A stretch of 64,000 bases of DNA from Cylicocyclus nassatus (lineage: Eukaryota > Nematoda > Chromadorea > Rhabditida > Strongylidae). Below are positions 37,301-50,557 of this stretch, in pieces (positions within the stretch are counted from its first letter, which is position 1; the number at the start of each line of letters is the position of its first letter). The DNA lies in assembly GCA_958299035.1 (NCBI GenBank), contig CATQJL010000079.1:372001-436000 (forward strand), read 5' to 3'. The notes beneath the pieces were generated by a model. It was not told the origin of the DNA, searched no databases, and saw only the letters and a program-made list of their open reading frames with translations. A program made the translations under genes and the position numbers.

Positions 37301-38624
37301 TGTGCTGCTTTCGGAATTCGCTGGCAAACGATGGTAAACGATGCCTTTGATGCTACAGCTCGTGTGCTGCTGTCCGAACTCGCTGGCAAACAATTGCCAC
37401 TGATGCAACAGCTTGTGTGGCTGTCCGAATTCGCTGGCAAACAATGGCAAACGATGCCGTTGATGCTACAGTTCGTGTGTTGCTATGCGAATTCGCTGGC
37501 AAACGATGGCAAACGATGGCTTTGATGCTACAGTTCGTGTGTTGCTATGCGAATTCGCTGGCAAACGATGGCAAACGATGCCTTTGATGCTAAAGTTCGT
37601 GTGTTGCTTTAAGAATCCGCTGGCAAACGATGGTAAACTATGCCTTTGATGCAACAGCTCGTTGTGGCTGTCCGAATTCGCTGGCAAACGATGGCAAACG
37701 ATGCCGTTGATGCTACAGTTCGTGTGTTGCTATGCGAATTCGCTGGCAAACAATTGCCACTGATGCAGCAGCTCGTGTGTGGCTGTCCGAATTTGCTGGC
37801 AAACGATGGCAAACGATGCCGTTGATGCTACAGCTCGCGTGTAGGGGTGCGAGTACGCTGGCAAACGATGGCAAACGATGCCGTTGATGCTACAGCTCGT
37901 GTGCTGCTGTCCGAATTCGCTGGCAAACAATTGCCACTGATGCAACAGCTTGTGTGGCTGTCCGAATTCGCTGGCAAACAATGGCAAACGATGCCGTTGA
38001 TGCTACAGTTCGTGTGTTGCTATGCGAATTCGCTGGCAAACGATGGCAAACGATGCCTTTGATGCTAAAGTTCGTGTGTTGCTTTAAGAATCCGCTGGCA
38101 AACGATGGTAAACGATGCCTTTGATGCTACAGTTCGTGTGTTGCTATGCGAATTCGCTGGCAAATAATTGCTACTGATGCAACAGCTCGTGTGTGGCTGT
38201 CCTATTTCGCTGGCAAACAATGGCAAACGATGCCGTTGATGCTACAGTTCGTGTGCTGCTTTCGGAATTCGCTGGCAAACGATGGTAAACGATGCCTTTG
38301 ATGCTACAGCTCGTGTGCTGCTGTCCGAATTCGCTGGCAAACAATTGCCACTGATGCAACAGCTTGTGTGGCTGTCCGAATTTGCTGGCAAACAATGGCA
38401 AACGATGCCGTTGATGCTACAGTTCGTGTGTTGCTATGCGAATTCGCTGGCAAACGATGGCAAACGATGCCTTTGATGCTACAGTTCGTGTGTTGCTGTG
38501 CGAATTCGCTGGCAAACAATTGCCACTGATGCAACAGCTCGTGTGTGGCTGTCCGAATTTGCTGGCAAACGATGGCAAACGATGCCGTTGATGCTACAGT
38601 TCGTGTGTTGCTATGCGAATTCGC

Positions 38625-41600
38625 TGGCAAACGATGGCAAACGATGCCTTTGATGCTACAGTTCGTGTGTTGCTATGCGAATTCGCTGGCAAACGATGGC
38701 AAACGATGCCTTTGATGCTACAGTTCGTGTGTTGCTATGCGAATTCGCTGGCAAACGATGGCAAACGATGCCTTTGATGCTAAAGTTCGTGTGTTGCTTT
38801 AAGAATCCGCTGGCAAACGATGGTAAACGATGCCTTTGATGCAACAGCTCGTTGTGGCTGTCCGAATTCGCTGGCAAACGATGGCAAACGATGCCGTTGA
38901 TGCTACAGTTCGTGTGTTGCTATGCGAATTCGCTGGCAAACAATTGCCACTGATGCAGTAGCTCATATGTGGCTGTCCGAATTTGCTGGCAAACGATGGC
39001 AAACGATGCCGTTGATGCTACAGCTCGCGTGTAGGGGTGCGAGTACGCTGGCAAACGATGGCAAACGATGCCGTTGATGCTACAGTTCGTGTGTTGCTAT
39101 GCGAATTCGCTGGCAAACGATGGCACACGATGCCTTTGATGCTAAAGTTCGTGTGTTGCTTTAAGAATCCGCTGGCAAACGATGGTAAACGATGCCTTTG
39201 ATGCTACAGTTCGTGTGTTGCTATGCGAATTCGCTGGCAAATAATTGCTACTGATGCAACAGCTCGTGTGTGGCTGTCCTATTTCGCTGGCAAACAATGG
39301 CAAACGATGCCGTTGATGCTACAGTTCGTGTGCTGCTTTCGGAATTCGCTGGCAAACGATGGTAAACGATGCCTTTGATGCTACAGCTCGTGTGCTGCTG
39401 TCCGAATTCGCTGGCAAACAATTGCCACTGATGCAACAGCTTGTGTGGCTGTCCGAATTTGCTGGCAAACAATGGCAAACGATGCCGTTGATGCTACAGT
39501 TCGTGTGTTGCTATGCGAATTCGCTGGCAAACGATGGCAAACGATGCCTTTGATGCTACAGTTCGTGTGTTGCTGTGCGAATTCGCTGGCAAACAATTGC
39601 CACTGATGCAACAGCTCGTGTGTGGCTGTCCGAATTTGCTGGCAAACGATGGCAAACGATGCCGTTGATGCTACAGTTCGTGTGTTGCTATGCGAATTCG
39701 CTGGCAAACGATGGCAAACGATGCCTTTGATGCTACAGTTCGTGTGTTGCTATGCGAATTCGCTGGCAAACGATGGTAAACGATGCCTTTGATGCTACAG
39801 CTCGTGTGCTGCTGTCCGAATTCGCTGGCAAACAATTGCTACTGATGCAACAGCTCGTGTGTGGCTGTCCTATTTCGCTGGCAAACAATGGCAAACGATG
39901 CCTTTGATGCTAGAGTTCGTGTGTTGCTATGCGAATTCGCTGGCAAACAATTGCCACTGATGCAGCAGCTCGTGTGTGGCTGTCCGAATTTGCTGGCAAA
40001 CGATGGCAAACGATGCCGTTGATGCTACAGCTCGTGTGTTGCTATGCGAATTCGCTGGCAAACGATGGCAAACGATGCCTTTGATGCTACAGTTCGTGTG
40101 TTGCTATGCGAATTCGCTGGCAAACGATGGTAAACGATGCCTTTGATGCTACAGCTCGTGTGCTGCTGTCCGAATTCGCTGGCAAACAATTGCTACTGAT
40201 GCAACAGCTCGTGTGTGGCTGTCCTATTTCGCTGATAAACGATGGCAAACGATGCCTTTGATGCTACAGCTCGTGTGTTGTTATGCAAATTCGCTGGAAA
40301 ACAATTGCCACTGATGCAACAGCTCGTGTGTGGCTGTCCGAATTCGCTGGCAAACAATGGCAAACGATGCCGTGGATGCTACAGTTCGTGTGCTGCTTTT
40401 GGAATTCGCTGGCAAACGATGGTAAACGATGCCTTTGATGCTACAGCTCGTGTGCTGCTGTCCGAATTCGCTGGCAAACAATTGCCACTGATGCAACAGC
40501 TTGTGTGGCTGTCCGAATTCGCTGGCAAACAATGGCAAACGATGCCTTTGTTGCTACAATTCGTGTGTTGCTTAGGAATCCGCTGGCAAACGATGGTAAA
40601 CGATGCCTTTGATGCTACAGCTCGTGTGTAGCGGTGCGAGTACGCTGACAAACGATGGCAAACGATGCCTTTGATGCTACAGCTCGTGTGTTGTTATGCA
40701 AATTCGCTGGCAAACAATTGCTACTGATGCAACAGCTCGTGTGTGGCTGTCCTAATTCGCTGGCAAACAATGGCAAACGATGCCGTTGATGCTACAGCTC
40801 GTGTGTTGTTATGCAAATTCGCTGGCAAACAATTGCCACTGATGCAACAGCTCGTGTGTGGCTGTCCTAATTCGCTGGCAAACAATGGCAAACGATGCCG
40901 TGGATGCTACAGTTCGTGTGCTGCTTTTGGAATTTGCTGGCAAACGATGGTAAACGATGCCTTTGATGCTACAGCTCGTGTGCTGCTGTCCGAATTCGCT
41001 GGAAAACAATTGCCACTGATGCAACAGCTCGTGTGTGGCTGTCCGAATTCGCTAGCAAACAATGGCAAACGATGCCGTGGATGCTACAGTTCGTGTGCTG
41101 CTTTTGGAATTCGCTGGCAAACGATGGTAAACGATGCCTTTGATGCTACAGCTCGTGTGCTGCTGTCCGAATTCGCTGGCAAACAATTGCTACTGATGCA
41201 GCAGCTCGTGTGTGGCTGTCCGAATTTGCTGGCAAACAATGGCAAACGATGCCGTTGATGCTACAGTTCGTGTGCTGCTTTTGGAATTCGCTGGCAAACG
41301 ATGGCAAACGATGCCGTTGATGCTACAGCTCGCGTGTAGGGGTGCGAGTACGCTGGCAAACGATGGCAAACGATGCCGTTGATGCTACAGTTCGTGTGTT
41401 GCTTGGGAATCCGCTGGCAAACGATGGTAAACGATGCCTTTGATGCTACAGCTCGTGTGCTGCTGTCCGAATTCGCTGGCAAACAATTGCCACTGATGCA
41501 ACAGCTTGTGTGGCTGTCCGAATTCGCTGGCAAACAATGGCAAACGATGCCGTTGATGCTACAGTTCGTGTGTTGCTATGCGAATTCGCTGGCAAACGAT

Positions 41601-44600
41601 GGCAAACGATGCCTTTGTTGCTACAGTTCGTGTGTAGCGGTGCGAGTACGCTGACAAACGATGGCAAACGATGCCTTTGATGCTACAGCTCGTGTGTTGT
41701 TATGCAAATTCGCTGGAAAACAATTGCCACTGATGCAACAGCTCGTGTGTGGCTGTCCGAATTTGCTGGCAAACGATGGCAAACGATGCCGTTGATGCTA
41801 CAGCTCGCGTGTAGGGGTGCGAGTACGCTGGCAAACGATGGTAAACGATGCCTTTGATGCTACAGCTCGTGTGTAGCGGTGCGAGTACGCTGACAAACGA
41901 TGGCAAACGATGCCTTTGATGCTACAGCTCGTGTGTTGTTATGCAAATTCGCTGGAAAACAATTGCCACTGATGCAACAGCTCGTGTGTGGCTGTCCGAA
42001 TTCGCTGGCAAACAATGGCAAACGATGCCGTGGATGCTATAGTTCGTGTGCTGCTTTTGGAATTCGCTGGCAAACAATGGCAAACGATGCCGTTGATGCT
42101 ACAGTTCGTGTGTTGCTATGCGAATTCGCTGGCAAACGATGCCTTTGATGCTACAGTTCGTGTGTTGCTTTAAGAATCCGCTGGCAAACGATGGCAAACG
42201 ATGCCTTTGATGCTACAGTTCGTGTGTTGCTATGCGAATTCGCTGGCAAACGATGGCAAACGATGCCTTTGATGCTACAGTTCGTGTGTTGCTATGCGAA
42301 TTCGCTGGCAAACGATGGCAAACGATGCCTTTGATGCTAAAGTTCGTGTGTTGCTTTAAGAATCCGCTGGCAAACGATGGTAAACGATGCCTTTGATGCA
42401 ACAGCTCGTTGTGGCTGTCCGAATTCGCTGGCAAACGATGGCAAACGATGCCGTTGATGCTACAGTTCGTGTGTTGCTATGCGAATTCGCTGGCAAACAA
42501 TTGCCACTGATGCAGTAGCTCATATGTGGCTGTCCGAATTTGCTGGCAAACGATGGCAAACGATGCCGTTGATGCTACAGCTCGCGTGTAGGGGTGCGAG
42601 TACGCTGGCAAACGATGGCAAACGATGCCGTTGATGCTACAGTTCGTGTGTTGCTATGCGAATTCGCTGGCAAACGATGGCACACGATGCCTTTGATGCT
42701 AAAGTTCGTGTGTTGCTTTAAGAATCCGCTGGCAAACGATGGTAAACGATGCCTTTGATGCTACAGTTCGTGTGTTGCTATGCGAATTCGCTGGCAAATA
42801 ATTGCTACTGATGCAACAGCTCGTGTGTGGCTGTCCTATTTCGCTGGCAAACAATGGCAAACGATGCCGTTGATGCTACAGTTCGTGTGCTGCTTTCGGA
42901 ATTCGCTGGCAAACGATGGTAAACGATGCCTTTGATGCTACAGCTCGTGTGCTGCTGTCCGAATTCGCTGGCAAACAATTGCCACTGATGCAACAGCTTG
43001 TGTGGCTGTCCGAATTTGCTGGCAAACAATGGCAAACGATGCCGTTGATGCTACAGTTCGTGTGTTGCTATGCGAATTCGCTGGCAAACGATGGCAAACG
43101 ATGCCTTTGATGCTACAGTTCGTGTGTTGCTGTGCGAATTCGCTGGCAAACAATTGCCACTGATGCAACAGCTCGTGTGTGGCTGTCCGAATTTGCTGGC
43201 AAACGATGGCAAACGATGCCGTTGATGCTACAGTTCGTGTGTTGCTATGCGAATTCGCTGGCAAACGATGGCAAACGATGCCTTTGATGCTACAGTTCGT
43301 GTGTTGCTATGCGAATTCGCTGGCAAACGATGGTAAACGATGCCTTTGATGCTACAGCTCGTGTGCTGCTGTCCGAATTCGCTGGCAAACAATTGCTACT
43401 GATGCAACAGCTCGTGTGTGGCTGTCCTATTTCGCTGGCAAACAATGGCAAACGATGCCTTTGATGCTAGAGTTCGTGTGTTGCTATGCGAATTCGCTGG
43501 CAAACAATTGCCACTGATGCAGCAGCTCGTGTGTGGCTGTCCGAATTTGCTGGCAAACGATGGCAAACGATGCCGTTGATGCTACAGCTCGTGTGTTGCT
43601 ATGCGAATTCGCTGGCAAACGATGGCAAACGATGCCTTTGATGCTACAGTTCGTGTGTTGCTATGCGAATTCGCTGGCAAACGATGGTAAACGATGCCTT
43701 TGATGCTACAGCTCGTGTGCTGCTGTCCGAATTCGCTGGCAAACAATTGCTACTGATGCAACAGCTCGTGTGTGGCTGTCCTATTTCGCTGATAAACGAT
43801 GGCAAACGATGCCTTTGATGCTACAGCTCGTGTGTTGTTATGCAAATTCGCTGGAAAACAATTGCCACTGATGCAACAGCTCGTGTGTGGCTGTCCGAAT
43901 TCGCTGGCAAACAATGGCAAACGATGCCGTGGATGCTACAGTTCGTGTGCTGCTTTTGGAATTCGCTGGCAAACGATGGTAAACGATGCCTTTGATGCTA
44001 CAGCTCGTGTGCTGCTGTCCGAATTCGCTGGCAAACAATTGCCACTGATGCAACAGCTTGTGTGGCTGTCCGAATTCGCTGGCAAACAATGGCAAACGAT
44101 GCCTTTGTTGCTACAATTCGTGTGTTGCTTAGGAATCCGCTGGCAAACGATGGTAAACGATGCCTTTGATGCTACAGCTCGTGTGTAGCGGTGCGAGTAC
44201 GCTGACAAACGATGGCAAACGATGCCTTTGATGCTACAGCTCGTGTGTTGTTATGCAAATTCGCTGGCAAACAATTGCTACTGATGCAACAGCTCGTGTG
44301 TGGCTGTCCTAATTCGCTGGCAAACAATGGCAAACGATGCCGTTGATGCTACAGCTCGTGTGTTGTTATGCAAATTCGCTGGCAAACAATTGCCACTGAT
44401 GCAACAGCTCGTGTGTGGCTGTCCTAATTCGCTGGCAAACAATGGCAAACGATGCCGTGGATGCTACAGTTCGTGTGCTGCTTTTGGAATTTGCTGGCAA
44501 ACGATGGTAAACGATGCCTTTGATGCTACAGCTCGTGTGCTGCTGTCCGAATTCGCTGGAAAACAATTGCCACTGATGCAACAGCTCGTGTGTGGCTGTC

Positions 44601-45738
44601 CGAATTCGCTAGCAAACAATGGCAAACGATGCCGTGGATGCTACAGTTCGTGTGCTGCTTTTGGAATTCGCTGGCAAACGATGGTAAACGATGCCTTTGA
44701 TGCTACAGCTCGTGTGCTGCTGTCCGAATTCGCTGGCAAACAATTGCTACTGATGCAGCAGCTCGTGTGTGGCTGTCCGAATTTGCTGGCAAACAATGGC
44801 AAACGATGCCGTTGATGCTACAGTTCGTGTGCTGCTTTTGGAATTCGCTGGCAAACGATGGCAAACGATGCCGTTGATGCTACAGCTCGCGTGTAGGGGT
44901 GCGAGTACGCTGGCAAACGATGGCAAACGATGCCGTTGATGCTACAGTTCGTGTGTTGCTTGGGAATCCGCTGGCAAACGATGGTAAACGATGCCTTTGA
45001 TGCTACAGCTCGTGTGCTGCTGTCCGAATTCGCTGGCAAACAATTGCCACTGATGCAACAGCTTGTGTGGCTGTCCGAATTCGCTGGCAAACAATGGCAA
45101 ACGATGCCGTTGATGCTACAGTTCGTGTGTTGCTATGCGAATTCGCTGGCAAACGATGGCAAACGATGCCTTTGTTGCTACAGTTCGTGTGTAGCGGTGC
45201 GAGTACGCTGACAAACGATGGCAAACGATGCCTTTGATGCTACAGCTCGTGTGTTGTTATGCAAATTCGCTGGAAAACAATTGCCACTGATGCAACAGCT
45301 CGTGTGTGGCTGTCCGAATTTGCTGGCAAACGATGGCAAACGATGCCGTTGATGCTACAGCTCGCGTGTAGGGGTGCGAGTACGCTGGCAAACGATGGTA
45401 AACGATGCCTTTGATGCTACAGCTCGTGTGTAGCGGTGCGAGTACGCTGACAAACGATGGCAAACGATGCCTTTGATGCTACAGCTCGTGTGTTGTTATG
45501 CAAATTCGCTGGAAAACAATTGCCACTGATGCAACAGCTCGTGTGTGGCTGTCCGAATTCGCTGGCAAACAATGGCAAACGATGCCGTGGATGCTATAGT
45601 TCGTGTGCTGCTTTTGGAATTCGCTGGCAAACAATGGCAAACGATGCCGTTGATGCTACAGTTCGTGTGTTGCTATGCGAATTCGCTGGCAAACGATGCC
45701 TTTGATGCTACAGTTCGTGTGTTGCTTTAAGAATCCGC
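38625..45738 (+). repeat. 3,557-bp tandem duplication (two adjacent copies)
   Basis: Copy one runs from about 38,625 to 42,181 and copy two from about 42,182 to 45,738. They share private features such as GCAGTAGCTCATATG (near 38,956 and 42,513), CTTAGGAATCC with a CTACAATTCG unit (near 40,560 and 44,117) and an exact 52-bp unit (42,131 and 45,688). I saw no difference in the stretches compared. The sequences diverge again outside the copies. Confidence 0.85.
42131..42147 (+). repeat. Exact 52-bp monomer junction (one 10-mer lost)
   Basis: GGCAAACGATGCCTTTG follows CGAATTCGCT directly, with only one GCAAACGATG instead of two. Successive GATGC blocks are at 42,095 and 42,147, so the unit is 52 bp. 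The same event is seen in the copies near 45,688, 49,661 and 53,897. A separate example with CCGTTG instead of CCTTTG lies near 50,551 and its copy near 54,787, suggesting the deletion occurred at least twice. Confidence 0.85.
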
Positions 45739-46789
45739 TGGCAAACGATGGCAAACGATGCCTTTGATGCTACAGCTCGTGTGTTGTTATGCAAATTCGC
45801 TGGAAAACAATTGCCACTGATGCAACAGCTCGTGTGTGGCTGTCCGAATTTGCTGGCAAACGATGGCAAACGATGCCGTTGATGCTACAGCTCGCGTGTA
45901 GGGGTGCGAGTACGCTGGCAAACGATCGCAAACGATGCCGTTGATGCTACAGTTCGTGTGTTGCTATGCGAATTCGCTGGCAAACGATGGCACACGATGC
46001 CTTTGATGCTACAGCTCGTGTGTTGTTATGCAAATTCGCTGGAAAACAATTGCCACTGATGCAACAGCTCGTGTGTGGCTGTCCGAATTTGCTGGCAAAC
46101 GATGGCAAACGTGCCATTGATGCTACAGCTCGCGTGTAGGGGTGCGAGTACGCTGGCAAACGATGGCAAACGATGCCGTTGATGCTACAGTTCGTGTGTT
46201 GCTTTAAGAATCCGCTGGCAAACGATGGCAAACGATGCCTTTGATGCTACAGCTCGTGTGTTGTTATGCAAATTCGCTGGAAAACAATTGCCACTGATGC
46301 AACAGCTCGTGTGTGGCTGTCCGAATTTGCTGGCAAACGATGGCAAACGATGCCGTTGATGCTACAGCTCGCGTGTAGGGGTGCGAGTACGCTGGCAAAC
46401 GATGGCAAACGATGCCGTTGATGCTACAGTTCGTGTGTTGCTATGCGAATTCGCTGGCAAACGATGGCACACGATGCCTTTGATGCTAAAGTTCGTGTGT
46501 TGCTTTAAGAATCCGCTGGCAAACGATGGTAAACGATGCCTTTGATGCAACAGCTCGTGTGTGGCTGTCCGAATTCGCTGGCAAACGATGGTAAACGATG
46601 CCTTTGATGCTACAGCTCGTGTGCTGCTGTCCGAATTCGCTGGCAAACAATTGCCACTGATGCAACAGCTCGTGTGTGGCTGTCCGAATTTGCTGGCAAA
46701 CGATGGCAAACGATGCCGTTGATGCTACAGCTCGCGTGTAGGGGTGCGAGTACGCTGGCAAACGATGGCAAACGATGCCTTTGATGCAA

Positions 46790-49700
46790 CAGCTCGTGTG
46801 TGGCTGTCCTATTTCGCTGGCAAACAATGGCAAACGATGCCGTTGATGCTACAGTTCGTGTGCTGCTTTCGGAATTCGCTGGCAAACGATGGTAAACGAT
46901 GCCTTTGATGCTACAGCTCGTGTGCTGCTGTCCGAATTCGCTGGCAAACAATTGCCACTGATGCAACAGCTTGTGTGGCTGTCCGAATTTGCTGGCAAAC
47001 AATGGCAAACGATGCCGTTGATGCTACAGTTCGTGTGTTGCTATGCGAATTCGCTGGCAAACGATGGCAAACGATGCCTTTGATGCTACAGTTCGTGTGT
47101 TGCTGTGCGAATTCGCTGGCAAACAATTGCCACTGATGCAACAGCTCGTGTGTGGCTGTCCGAATTTGCTGGCAAACGATGGCAAACGATGCCGTTGATG
47201 CTACAGTTCGTGTGTTGCTATGCGAATTCGCTGGCAAACGATGGCAAACGATGCCTTTGATGCTACAGTTCGTGTGTTGCTATGCGAATTCGCTGGCAAA
47301 CGATGGTAAACGATGCCTTTGATGCTACAGCTCGTGTGCTGCTGTCCGAATTCGCTGGCAAACAATTGCTACTGATGCAACAGCTCGTGTGTGGCTGTCC
47401 TATTTCGCTGGCAAACAATGGCAAACGATGCCTTTGATGCTAGAGTTCGTGTGTTGCTATGCGAATTCGCTGGCAAACAATTGCCACTGATGCAGCAGCT
47501 CGTGTGTGGCTGTCCGAATTTGCTGGCAAACGATGGCAAACGATGCCGTTGATGCTACAGCTCGTGTGTTGCTATGCGAATTCGCTGGCAAACGATGGCA
47601 AACGATGCCTTTGATGCTACAGTTCGTGTGTTGCTATGCGAATTCGCTGGCAAACGATGGTAAACGATGCCTTTGATGCTACAGCTCGTGTGCTGCTGTC
47701 CGAATTCGCTGGCAAACAATTGCTACTGATGCAACAGCTCGTGTGTGGCTGTCCTATTTCGCTGATAAACGATGGCAAACGATGCCTTTGATGCTACAGC
47801 TCGTGTGTTGTTATGCAAATTCGCTGGAAAACAATTGCCACTGATGCAACAGCTCGTGTGTGGCTGTCCGAATTCGCTGGCAAACAATGGCAAACGATGC
47901 CGTGGATGCTACAGTTCGTGTGCTGCTTTTGGAATTCGCTGGCAAACGATGGTAAACGATGCCTTTGATGCTACAGCTCGTGTGCTGCTGTCCGAATTCG
48001 CTGGCAAACAATTGCCACTGATGCAACAGCTTGTGTGGCTGTCCGAATTCGCTGGCAAACAATGGCAAACGATGCCTTTGTTGCTACAATTCGTGTGTTG
48101 CTTAGGAATCCGCTGGCAAACGATGGTAAACGATGCCTTTGATGCTACAGCTCGTGTGTAGCGGTGCGAGTACGCTGACAAACGATGGCAAACGATGCCT
48201 TTGATGCTACAGCTCGTGCGTTGTTATGCAAATTCGCTGGCAAACAATTGCTACTGATGCAACAGCTCGTGTGTGGCTGTCCTAATTCGCTGGCAAACAA
48301 TGGCAAACGATGCCGTTGATGCTACAGCTCGTGTGTTGTTATGCAAATTCGCTGGCAAACAATTGCCACTGATGCAACAGCTCGTGTGTGGCTGTCCTAA
48401 TTCGCTGGCAAACAATGGCAAACGATGCCGTGGATGCTACAGTTCGTGTGCTGCTTTTGGAATTTGCTGGCAAACGATGGTAAACGATGCCTTTGATGCT
48501 ACAGCTCGTGTGCTGCTGTCCGAATTCGCTGGAAAACAATTGCCACTGATGCAACAGCTCGTGTGTGGCTGTCCGAATTCGCTAGCAAACAATGGCAAAC
48601 GATGCCGTGGATGCTACAGTTCGTGTGCTGCTTTTGGAATTCGCTGGCAAACGATGGTAAACGATGCCTTTGATGCTACAGCTCGTGTGCTGCTGTCCGA
48701 ATTCGCTGGCAAACAATTGCTACTGATGCAGCAGCTCGTGTGTGGCTGTCCGAATTTGCTGGCAAACAATGGCAAACGATGCCGTTGATGCTACAGTTCG
48801 TGTGCTGCTTTTGGAATTCGCTGGCAAACGATGGCAAACGATGCCGTTGATGCTACAGCTCGCGTGTAGGGGTGCGAGTACGCTGGCAAACGATGGCAAA
48901 CGATGCCGTTGATGCTACAGTTCGTGTGTTGCTTGGGAATCCGCTGGCAAACGATGGTAAACGATGCCTTTGATGCTACAGCTCGTGTGCTGCTGTCCGA
49001 ATTCGCTGGCAAACAATTGCCACTGATGCAACAGCTTGTGTGGCTGTCCGAATTCGCTGGCAAACAATGGCAAACGATGCCGTTGATGCTACAGTTCGTG
49101 TGTTGCTATGCGAATTCGCTGGCAAACGATGGCAAACGATGCCTTTGTTGCTACAGTTCGTGTGTAGCGGTGCGAGTACGCTGACAAACGATGGCAAACG
49201 ATGCCTTTGATGCTACAGCTCGTGTGTTGTTATGCAAATTCGCTGGAAAACAATTGCCACTGATGCAACAGCTCGTGTGTGGCTGTCCGAATTTGCTGGC
49301 AAACGATGGCAAACGATGCCGTTGATGCTACAGCTCGCGTGTAGGGGTGCGAGTACGCTGGCAAACGATGGTAAACGATGCCTTTGATGCTACAGCTCGT
49401 GTGTAGCGGTGCGAGTACGCTGACAAACGATGGCAAACGATGCCTTTGATGCTACAGCTCGTGTGTTGTTATGCAAATTCGCTGGAAAACAATTGCCACT
49501 GATGCAACAGCTCGTGTGTGGCTGTCCGAATTCGCTGGCAAACAATGGCAAACGATGCCGTGGATGCTATAGTTCGTGTGCTGCTTTTGGAATTCGCTGG
49601 CAAACAATGGCAAACGATGCCGTTGATGCTACAGTTCGTGTGTTGCTATGCGAATTCGCTGGCAAACGATGCCTTTGATGCTACAGTTCGTGTGTTGCTT

Positions 49701-50557
49701 TAAGAATCCGCTGGCAAACGATGGCAAACGATGCCTTTGATGCTACAGCTCGTGTGTTGTTATGCAAATTCGCTGGAAAACAATTGCCACTGATGCAACA
49801 GCTCGTGTGTGGCTGTCCGAATTAGCTGGCAAACGATGGCAAACGATGCCGTTGATGCTACAGCTCGCGTGTAGGGGTGCGAGTACGCTGGCAAACGATC
49901 GCAAACGATGCCGTTGATGCTACAGTTCGTGTGTTGCTATGCGAATTCGCTGGCAAACGATGGCACACGATGCCTTTGATGCTACAGCTCGTGTGTTGTT
50001 ATGCAAATTCGCTGGAAAACAATTGCCACTGATGCAACAGCTCGTGTGTGGCTGTCCGAATTTGCTGGCAAACGATGGCAAACGATGCCATTGATGCTAC
50101 AGCTCGCGTGTAGGGGTGCGAGTACGCTGGCAAACGATGGCAAACGATGCCGTTGATGCTACAGTTCGTGTGTTGCTTTAAGAATCCGCTGGCAAACGAT
50201 GGCAAACGATGCCTTTGATGCTACAGCTCGTGTGTTGTTATGCAAATTCGCTGGAAAACAATTGCCACTGATGCAACAGCTCGTGTGTGGCTGTCCGAAT
50301 TTGCTGGCAAACGATGGCAAACGATGCCGTTGATGCTACAGCTCGCGTGTAGGGGTGCGAGTACGCTGGCAAACGATGGCAAACGATGCCGTTGATGCTA
50401 CAGTTCGTGTGTTGCTATGCGAATTCGCTGGCAAACGATGGCACACGATGCCTTTGATGCTAAAGTTCGTGTGTTGCTTTAAGAATCCGCTGGCAAACGA
50501 TGGTAAACGATGCCTTTGATGCAACAGCTCGTGTGTGGCTGTCCGAATTCGCTGGCA
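46790..50557 (+). repeat. Third copy of the long block, offset 3,973 bp from the middle copy
   Basis: About 42,820-46,585 matches about 46,790-50,557. Shared rare features include GATCGC at 45,924 and 49,897. Differences seen are C at 48,219 against T at 44,246, A at 49,824 against T at 45,851, and a 1-bp deletion (AAACGTGCC) near 46,111 in the middle copy, which changes the offset to 3,974 beyond that point. Confidence 0.82.

Larger units (their letters stand above)
37300..48700 (+). repeat. Array domain G: 3,557- and 3,973-bp higher-order repeats
   Basis: Three long copies are present. The block at about 38,304-38,630 has relatives at 39,381, 42,938 and 46,911 (offsets 1,077, 3,557 and 3,973). 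The difference 3,973 minus 3,557 is 416 bp, equal to five 62-bp plus two 53-bp units. GGCTGTCCTATTTCGC and GCTGGAAAACAATTG are characteristic sequences here and downstream. Exact 52-bp monomers appear for the first time. Confidence 0.85.

Noticed and set aside
45924..45929. GATCGC as a special site
   Set aside because: It is a two-base change of the usual GATGGC in one monomer, copied at 49,897 and 54,133 by the block duplications; useful only as a marker.
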